Shown here: positions 57,135 through 64,000 of the stretch, piece by piece
Numbering within the stretch: the first letter of the stretch is position 1
How the letters are laid out: each line of letters opens with the position of its first letter
NCBI GenBank assembly: GCA_014529385.2
Contig: CM043958.1
Coordinates: 87,210,525-87,274,524 of the forward strand
Source: Adiantum capillus-veneris
Taxonomy: Eukaryota; Streptophyta; Polypodiopsida; Polypodiales; Pteridaceae
DNA: 64,000 bases
Direction: 5' to 3'
The notes under the pieces: generated by a model
What the model saw: only the letters and a program-made list of their open reading frames with translations
Database searches by the model: none
What the model was told of the DNA's origin: nothing
Program-made: the position numbers and the translations under genes

Positions 57135-57942
57135 CACACACACAAGAAGAAGAGAGTTATAACGTCGTAGGAAACTATCCTAAAAGACGTTAAAGATTAG
57201 GTTAGATGTAGACTTATGTTAAATTAGATTTAGGTTTATTTAAGTTAAATTAGATTAAATTTAGGTTTATTTTTAATTAGATTTATGTTTATTTACGCTA
57301 GATTTAGATTTACGTTATATTAGATTAGATTTAGGTCTCCATAGACTGCGATGCCTGCATGAAGCGGGTGAAGAAAGCCCTCAATGGAATATAGGGTATT
57401 GCTGCCTTCACTCATGGTGGGCTCCGTCGATCCAAAAGTACTGGTGAAATGTCTTTAGAAGATAGGGAAGAAGGTGGATCTTCAGGGCGGCAAGAGTCAC
57501 TACATCCCCGAGATAATGACCATCTAGACAACCTCTAGTCATTCAACAGCAACTTCAAAGTTAGTAACAAGAGTAAGAACGGTCTAAAGGGCCAATTGCT
57601 GTCGTCAGATGTGGATGGAGATGAGGCAGCGTCACCGCCGGAAGTTAACTCTCACATCTTTAGTGATGAGAATGCCAACTCTTGCCGAGTTATGTGAAAA
57701 ATTATGTGTTAAATCAGTTTTAAGGTTCTTATAATCCCTGTTAGTTTAGTTCTTTGTTTTTAATATAACATAATTTACGTTAGATTTAGATTTATGTTAT
57801 ATTAGATTAGACTTAGGTTTATTTAGGTTTACACACACGCACACACAAGAAGAAGAGAGTTTTAACGTCGTAGGAAACTATCCCAAAAGATGTTAAAGAT
57901 TAGGTTAGATGTAGACTTACGTTAAATTAGATTTAGGTTTAT
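57135..57942. repeat. ~105-bp direct repeats bracketing the captured gene fragment
   Basis: Left copy 57135-57240 and right copy 57837-57942 share ACAAGAAGAAGAGAGTT, AACGTCGTAGGAAACTATCC and ATTAGGTTAGATGTAGACTT. A short third piece lies near 56957. Confidence 0.85.
57335..57697 (+). pseudogene. captured HIPP (heavy-metal-associated isoprenylated protein) gene fragment
   Basis: After an acceptor-like TTTAG, one frame of 120 codons reads VSIDCDACMKRVKKALNGI, the core of an HMA metal-binding domain with its CxxC (57347-57358). It ends FSDENANSCRVM before TGA at 57695. The last four residues form a CaaX farnesylation box, and FSDEN...C-a-a-M is the usual end of plant HIPPs. Two in-frame TAG codons (57392, 57536) and loss of the second half of the HMA domain make it non-functional. 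In HIPPs the HMA domain binds metal and the prenylated Cys anchors to membrane. Its place inside a CACTA element shows host-gene capture. Confidence 0.8.
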
Positions 57943-58106
57943 TTTTAGTTAGATTTACGTTTATTTAGATTTACACTTATTTACATTAGATCGAGTCCAC
58001 ACAAGAATTACTTACGGTTTAGGGTTTAGAGTTAGACGAACAGTGAAAAGATGTTAAGATGCTGTGAAGTGCTACAGCTAGAGAAGAGGCAAAGGGGTTT
58101 ATTCCA

Positions 58107-58126
58107 CTACATGCAATATCATGTAG
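58107..58126 (+). repeat. leader hairpin CTACATG/CATGTAG
   Basis: A perfect 7-bp stem with a CAATAT loop. A counterpart lies at 3512-3529 in CACTA copy 1. A second stem, GTGGGT/ACCCAC, follows at about 58130-58155. Confidence 0.6.
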
Positions 58127-58166
58127 ACGTGGGTCTGTAGATTTCTTGTACCCACAAATATAGGTA

Positions 58167-58265
58167 TTGACCAATAAAGACGAGATTATAACCCGGTGGT
58201 TCTGATCTCCGTGCACCTCTAGACCGAGGTGTGCGGGGATTGGACATGACTAGAGAATGTGAGGT
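58167..58265 (+). promoter_or_regulatory. CACTA upstream module, copy D (intact hairpin)
   Basis: TTGACCAATAAAGACGAG through AGAGAATGTGAGGTA. The stem runs from the TGATC... arm to the matching ...GGGATT arm around the loop TAGACC. It lies 143 bp upstream of the ATG at 58408, with a GA tract between. Confidence 0.7.

Positions 58266-58341
<76 letters not shown>
58266..58341. repeat. GA microsatellite between module and ORF
   Basis: About 38 GA dinucleotides. Confidence 0.95.
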
Positions 58342-58345
<4 letters not shown>

Positions 58346-58407
58346 GACGAAGAATGCCAATAGAATATTAAATTTTTTGTCCAGGTTATAAAATTTTTAT
58401 CCTCATT

Positions 58408-60896
58408 ATGAGTAGTGACGAGGATGTGGGACCGTCCAACCGAAACACCTATCTCTCAACGAGGGTCTTATGTCCTTGTAATCAATGCAAGCATGCTGTG
58501 CGACGGACAAGACGTGTTTCTTTGCAGCACGTTCGCAAATTTGGCGAGTTCGATCCATCTATTATAGATCGAGTTGTTGCCAATTATAACTCGTCGGACT
58601 CTGACGCTGGCCAACAAGCAGCAATCTTGCAACCCAATAGAGGTGTTCGCAGGCGCTTTGGTCAAGCAGCATATGTGAGGCCACAACATGTAGCCTCTGA
58701 CAGCTCGGGGGATGATCATGCAGAGCACATTCCCAACGAGGCAATGTTTGAGCCCGAGATTGATGAAATGATCGAGACGATCATGGGCGCCCTCACTGAA
58801 GAAGCAAATCTACGAAGGTCATCAAGCGTATCTTCCAGAGAATCATGTGTTACGCAACGGCTTTTTGGGAAGAGAGCCACCAAGGATGTCTGCACAAGCA
58901 TGGTTAGAGCAGAAGGAGATGTGCGATGACGGATTGCCTCCAGGGATGAAGAGACTATCTCTATGGTACAAGTTACCATACTGGCCCCGACTCATGATCA
59001 ATCACTTGCTCGATCCAATGCACATATTCAAGAATGTGGGTAATCTACTATGGGACCATCTGACCGGCAAGAAAGATACTTTGGGAGCCAGAGTTGACCT
59101 TAGAAATGTGGATCGTATGGAGCAATATTGGCCGCAAACAGTGTCTGATGGATCGATAAAACTCCCTAAAGCACCATGGATTTTCACAGGAGCCCAAGAA
59201 CGCAAAGTAAAAGAGACCATTCGATCTTTGCGGACCCCCACTGGCGTAATGCACTCGCTCCGAACGTGTTTTACTAAAGAAGGAAAGCTTACCGGTTTGA
59301 AGTCACACGATTGGCATAAAATGTGTCAGGTACGTTCATAGTGGACTTTAATATCATTGCATAAAATGTGGACTTTAATATCATTGCTGCACATACTTTA
59401 TAGTTTATTTTACCGGTTGCCATTGAGGGATGTTTGTCTCTCGACATCCGTAACAAAATCTACAAACTTGCAAAGCTGGTGCAATGGATCTCACAAAAGG
59501 AGATCAACGTAGACTCCATACCATTCGCCAAACTAAATGCTGCGGAGCTTGTGTGCATGTTTGAGAAACATTTTCCTACTACCATGCTAACCATTCAGGT
59601 GCATCTTCTTGTTCACATAGTTGATGAGGTGGAAATATCTGGCACAGTTCATTCCAGATGGATGTTCTTCTTAGAACGTTTCATGAAAACGCTTAAGGGA
59701 TATGTGCGTCAAAAGGCACGTCCGGAGGGTAGCATGGCAGAAGGTTGGTTGGTATCAGAGTCCCTAGTGTACATTGGAGAGTGGCTAGACGGATTTGATA
59801 AAGCCCGGGACACGCTATGGTGAACCATAGATGATGAGCGCATATCTGGGATTGTCATGTGCAATCTCGGTGTTGAGAAGAAGATGACGGAAGATCTAGA
59901 GGCTAAAATCAACCGATTTTGCATGCTTCACAATCCAGTGATGCAAAAGTGGATTTCACAATATGAGGATGCAAAGCAAGAGCGACAAAGGGCACGAATC
60001 GAGTGGAGACGGGGAAGACGACCACCGATGCACTATCCGACGGTTCTGGAGAGCCTACCAACCTTCATGAGCTTAAGATGGTTGCACAACCAATTGAAAA
60101 GCGCACAACAATGCGGTGACGAAGTGACTGAGGAAGAGTGGGAGTACTCTCGGGGTTGCGCGACCAAGGTAAGTTTGCAATGTACGACTAGCTAGTGACT
60201 TTATTTCTAAACGTTTGAACGGCCACTCATAATCTTTGTTCGTTGTAGTATAAGTCATACACAGCAGCATGGTGTAAAGGTCGCCATTTTAGGGTGGAAC
60301 GAATCGACAAAAAGCATTTTACTCAAGATTGTGGAATCATGGCAAAATTTGAACAGTCTAGTCGACGACGTTCCTCTGATGCAGATCCTGTGGTGGCGGA
60401 ACTCACTTACTTCGGCACGCTGCAAGAGATTTTGAGGATCGATTACATAGGATTTTTTGTCGACTTGTTCGACGTGCAATGGTTCAAGATAATCATGGAG
60501 GGTCGCAACGCTACTGTGCGTAGAGGAGAGTCTGGTTTTCTTGAGGTGGATTCTACTAAGAAATGGACTGACCTAAGAGACACTTTCGTACTACCCGAGC
60601 ATTGTGAACAAGTAAGTATGTAAATAGTTAACATCCCCCTTTTACAAGTTCTGTGCTTGAAAGCTCTCATGTAAGTTATGTGGCTCTGGCAGGTAATATT
60701 TCATCCTACAAAGTCTACATCAAACTGGTGGTACGTCATAGAGGTAGCCCCTCGTAGTGCAAGGACGTATGAAGGCTACCATGTGCCAATCACAACGGCA
60801 TCAATGGAGGAGATGAGAGAAGATGCTCAATCAGAAGCCGTTGCGGTGGTGCTAGACGAGCATCAAGATGCTACTACTCTATATGGGTGCATGTAG
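58408..60896 (+). pseudogene. CACTA TNP2-type transposase gene with internal deletion (TA domain, TNP2 C-half, DUF4218, DUF4216)
   Basis: ATG at 58408. The N-terminal transposase-associated domain (LCPCNQCKHAVRRTRRVSLQ, QHVRKFGEFD) runs to about 58800. There it meets, in another frame, mid-TNP2 sequence (KQIYEGHQAYLPENHVLRNG, LLDPMHIFKNVGNLLWDHL, GLKSHDWHKMCQ) up to the donor at 59331. DUF4218 starts at 59404 (FILPVAIEGCLSLDIRNKIY) with HSRWMFFLERFMKTLKGYVR. An in-frame TGA lies at 59821-59823, and the frame continues to the donor at about 60170. DUF4216 is at 60249-60611 (CKGRHFRVERIDKK, LFDVQWFKII, DLRDTFVLPEHCEQ), and the last exon is 60693-60896. About the first half of TNP2, which holds part of its catalytic region, is deleted, so this copy should not make active transposase. 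Confidence 0.88.
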
Positions 60897-61272
60897 AGGA
60901 GCTACAAAATGAAACAGAGGATATGTGTTTAAACGGAGAGCTCTATATAGATATAGGAAGTTATGCTGAGTTATGCGAGGATGAGAGAGAGATCTCTTAA
61001 AGCCACAAATATTGTATTTGAACAATTTTGCTCCGTGTTGTAAAAGCTTTGGCTCTCTAAGTACCTTCCATGGTGTATAACGCTCTTTTCTACTCGCGCT
61101 CACATCTTTTGATTGAAAATTCTGAGTTTTCGACTTGCCTCTTCTATCACTCAATTCATTGCGTCATTGTATTTATATGCATCATTACGTCATTGTATTT
61201 AATGGTCTTTGCGTCATTGTCTACTCTATTCATTCAATATTAAGTTTAAATATTCGTGTGTTTAATGCAGGT
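60897..61272 (+). other. spacer between the two CACTA ORFs, ending in a splice acceptor
   Basis: Non-coding, AT-rich. The last bases are TTTAATGCAG at 61261-61270, an acceptor just before the next ATG. No promoter-like TATA box stands out. Confidence 0.5.
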
Positions 61273-62582
61273 ATGAATGATGAGGAGTTTCTTTCTTCTT
61301 TGTCACCGCAGCAGAGACAATGGTACATGGAGCGTCATCGCTCAGGCGCATCATCGCGCGTTCCTACTCCATCCGCATCTCCCTCTCTTTCGGAGCATTC
61401 GGCGCGCTCTGAAGCTTCGGCGTCGACAAGACGAGCTTCACACTCGTCTAGACACCGGCGCTCTAGTGGTGGCGGTGGCGGTTGTTGTGGGGATTCCGCC
61501 ACCGATGCCTCCACACTGCCTCGTGTTCGACGAGGCTGTTTACCCTCCCCTTCTTTGCCCGCCCCCACACCAGCCACAGCATCCCCATCTACGCCAGGTT
61601 TTGCATGGATGACTGTTCCTAGCAGCTACACACCTCTACCTACTCCACCAGGAGCCACCCCACTCGACACTCCTTGCTTCGGGGCCCAGACGCCGGTGGA
61701 GACACCTGACGTCCGTACCCCCATCGACACGCCGCTAGAGACCCCTACCGGGACACCCAGGTTCATGCGTCACCGGCCAGAGGGCTTGCCTTACTCCGTC
61801 GACTTCAGCGGTGGCATCATCATGGATGATGACGGCAAGAAGGTGATCTCGCGCATGCGTGGTCTTTGCTCTCAGCTGTTTAGACACTACATACTAAACA
61901 AATGGAGTGAAGTACCAAGTGATTTAAAAAACAGAGTCATCAGCATACTTCATGATGAGTTTCCCGTTCCAACACGGGATCAGCGCTTCAATGAAGACCT
62001 GATGAAGATTCGAATGCGCGAATACTGCAAACACAAGCGTTCCGAAGTGCAAAAAGAAATCAAGCATGGGTGGAACAGGCCAGATTGGCTGGCCAAAGAA
62101 GATTGGAAGAATGCGAAGAAAGCAGCGCGCGAGAATCCCGACAAGTGGAAGCAACAAAAGGATGCAGCCAGAGCGCGAGTAGAGGCAGGGAGCTCGCACC
62201 ACTTGGGGAGCGGTGGATGGGCATCATTTGAGGCCGATTTTGTAAGTGTTTTCGCATTGCTCTTTATGTTCGATAGTTTAGGGTTTATGAGTTTTTTAAT
62301 TCTAAAATAATGAATTCTTTGTATGTTTTGACAGTGGTCGATGACAGGACGTGATCCCACACCGTACGAGCGCGAGTACGCAGGCAGGAAGGGCTTAAAC
62401 GCCCTGATGGACATTCTCAGTTCTCGCGGCGGCATGGTTAGTATTAGGGTTTACTCTTTTCTATTTTTTGTATTGTTTTATAAATGTCATTATATGTTTA
62501 TACTTACTGAAAGCTGTCTTATTGTCTTTTTTTGCAGAATCCGACAGATACGCCGCTTGGACGCGATGAGACGTCTGACTAG
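61273..62582 (+). CDS. TnpA-like protein with Transposase_24 domain (intact, 371 aa)
   Basis: Exons 61273-62241, 62335-62436 and 62538-62582 join in phase 0 to 371 codons without a stop. Residues 28-165 are low complexity: Ser/Arg-rich, a GGGGGCCG block (66-73) and many Thr-Pro pairs. Residues about 190-323 form the plant Transposase_24 domain (RMRGLCSQLFRHYILNKWSE, DWLAKEDWKNAKKAARENPD, SHHLGSGGWASFEADF). The C-terminal exons read WSMTGRDPTPYEREYAGRKG and NPTDTPLGRDETSD. By analogy with En/Spm it would bind the subterminal repeats and help pair the ends. An acceptor two bases before the ATG suggests expression by alternative splicing of one long transcript. The next upstream ATG in frame (61135) lies before the acceptor, so 61273 is preferred. 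Confidence 0.82.
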
Positions 62583-62942
62583 ACGACGTCAGTTTAGAGC
62601 ATTAGTTTAGGGATTCTCATAGCTTATGTATCATGAGACGGATTTTATACGTCTTTTTGAACCATGTATATTATTACATTTGTCACCGCAGTTCATTTTG
62701 CCAATCAATTCTTTATGCCTATGATGTTGTACAATTGTCATTATTACATTTGTCAATCAATTCATTTTGCCTATGATGTGTACAATTGTCAATTTTACGC
62801 TTGTCAATTTTGCAAACAATGCGTCTTGTGGGTGACTATTTTGGGTCTATTATCTACCCTTGCACTTTTTTTAAAAAGTGAATCAAGTACAATATGGTTG
62901 ATGGGTGGCAGGGCATTCAATGCCCTGTCACCAAAAAAAAAA
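62583..62942. other. 3' untranslated and AT-rich spacer of the CACTA element
   Basis: Includes repeated TCAATTCATTTTGCCTATGATG text (62685-62780). No gene. Confidence 0.5.
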
Positions 62943-63171
62943 TCTCTCGGGCGTTGCTATAACCATCGCTATTTATGGCTCTGTAGCGTCGCTATAGACT
63001 TCTGTGTAAACGTCGTTATGATCATCGCTATGAGCGTCACTATGACCGTCTCTATATAGCGACACTTATAGCGACGCTATTAGCGACGGTTTTAGCGACG
63101 CCGGGGGTTATAAAAACCCAGTGTATTTCCGTCGCTAACAGCGTCACAAGAGCACACAACCTCTTGTAGTG
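62943..63171 (+). repeat. 3' subterminal repeats and terminus
   Basis: About ten copies of TAGCGACGCTAT or GCGTCGCTAT in both orientations, then CCTCTTGTAGTG. Confidence 0.9.
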
Positions 63172-63174
63172 TGA

Positions 63175-63436
63175 TTAAGTTGTTCTTACAAAAATGACCT
63201 AGGTACCCTATATACTAAGGCTATCTTAGGTTAACCAAAAATAGACTTTGAGGGGTCAAATGGCTTGGTATTTACAATCTGGAAGTGCCATTGCACCCTG
63301 GCTTCTGCAACTAGACTATGGGTAGACTACCTACTTATTACAAATGATATTTATAACCATAATCCGCAGCATTCCATAACTCTCAAAAAATAAGGCTTTG
63401 TTGAGTTATGTCATGCTGTTGACCCAGCCGTCAACA
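63175..63436 (-). repeat. minus-strand LTR piece interrupted by the CACTA element
   Basis: On the minus strand it begins TGTTGACGGCTGGGTCAACA (7-bp stem) right after the purine tract AGAGGGGGGAA (63447-63437). It runs to the CACTA insertion, so the DNA transposon probably landed inside this LTR. Confidence 0.5.
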
Positions 63437-63503
63437 TTCCCCCCTCTGCATTCATGTCGTACCTGACATGACCTGGTTGTCGATGTCGGTGCTGTCTTTG
63501 TTG

Positions 63504-64000
63504 TCATTTTACTGTCGTGAAGAAAGTGTAGGTTGTAGCCTTTGCACGAGCTCGTTTTATTCGTCCAATCCGATGTACATAGTCTTCACATGATTCAAAA
63601 AAATCATAATTGATGACGAACATCTGCCAATTTTGTGTCTTTCTCATTTTCAAAAACAACTTCTACAATCTGTAGAATTGAATGATTGGCTTTCAGATCT
63701 TGTGAGCCAATGAAAATGTTGTAAGAATTCTGTAGAAATTGTATGGCTAAACCTTCAACTTCTTTAGGCCAAGTTGCACTCTAATGAAAATTCTGTCTGT
63801 CAAGACGAATTTGGGAGATAACTTTTATGACTTGAGGTTCAAAATCCATGTCTAGCATTCAATCTGCCTAATCAAGTACAATCTTTTGAGATCCTTTGAT
63901 TACCCTTATGTCTACTCTTCATCATTGAGGATTTCTTTGTTCCTGCATCTACGTGATCAAAGTTGCATTTGCCACTGTTAGCTTTGTTGTGATGTGTAAA
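63504..64000 (-). pseudogene. DEAD-box RNA helicase (DBP2/RH20-like) pseudogene fragment
   Basis: On the minus strand: IVLD*AD*MLDMDFEPQVIK (motif II DEAD with stops at its Glu and Arg), then SATWPKEVEGLAIQFLQNSY (motif III SAT), [18 protein letters not shown], and after a 1-nt shift FVINYDF and [20 protein letters not shown] (motif VI HRIGRxxR) ending TFFTTVK before TGA at 63506. The order and spacing match helicases of the p68/DBP2 group (RH20, RH30). No intron interrupts from motif II to VI, which suggests a retrocopy. It continues off the window and stops about 57 bp from a retroelement purine tract. Confidence 0.85.

Larger units (their letters stand above)
56218..63171 (+). mobile_element. 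structurally complete CACTA (En/Spm) transposon, 6954 bp
   Basis: The ends are CACTACAAGAGG and CCTCTTGTAGTG, flanked by a perfect TGA duplication (56215-56217 and 63172-63174). It contains subterminal GCGACGCT arrays, microsatellites, a 50-bp minisatellite, a captured HIPP fragment, the upstream hairpin module, a TNP2-type gene lacking its N-terminal half and an intact TnpA-like gene. Intact ends and duplication indicate a comparatively recent insertion. Confidence 0.95.

Overview
The window is nuclear DNA of a land plant, and almost all of it is transposable-element sequence. The evidence is spliced genes with GT-AG introns, Ty1/copia and Ty3/gypsy remnants, plant-type CACTA (En/Spm) transposase domains (transposase-associated, TNP2, DUF4218, DUF4216, Transposase_24) and a captured plant HIPP gene piece. 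Long CT/GA, TA and CA microsatellites and a transposase of a type I do not associate with flowering plants hint at a fern or other non-seed plant; that is inference. No intact ordinary host gene is visible.

Layout. 1-3.2 kb: decayed copia polyprotein and 3' LTR. 3.5-5.2 kb: internally deleted CACTA element whose remaining exons form a short fused gene. 5.2-9.04 kb: minus-strand decayed CACTA element whose terminus cuts a minus-strand copia gag (9.04-10.3 kb). 10.3-18 kb: unassigned DNA with simple and tandem repeats. 18-19.1 kb: CACTA end and degenerate CCATAACC array. 19.3-20.9 kb: gag-only copia derivative. 21.3-32.1 kb: minus-strand DUF4216 remnant abutted by two related CACTA halves joined tail to tail. 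32.9-44.6 kb: an 11.7-kb DNA transposon with 30-bp terminal inverted repeats and a 4-bp AAAT target-site duplication. It carries a plus-strand zinc-finger/coiled-coil gene and an FCP1-type phosphatase-like gene, facing a minus-strand transposase-like gene with DFAENY, SDG and HGKG signatures. 46.5-47.9 kb: piggyBac-like non-autonomous element. 54.6-55.5 kb: LINE and gypsy reverse-transcriptase scraps. 56.2-63.2 kb: a structurally complete CACTA element (TGA target-site duplications) holding a captured HIPP fragment. 63.2-64 kb: LTR edge and a DEAD-box RNA helicase pseudogene.

Connections. In the complete CACTA element the TNP2-type gene lacks its N-terminal half, while the TnpA-like (Transposase_24) ORF is intact, so it could bind ends but would need a transposase in trans. 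All CACTA copies with a preserved 5' end share a ~98-bp module just upstream of the first ORF that folds into a long hairpin. The 11.7-kb transposon is the most novel unit: multi-exon genes with phase-compatible junctions, now carrying a few stops and frameshifts, and non-coding space filled with GGTAC-rich minisatellites that resemble a motif in its own termini.
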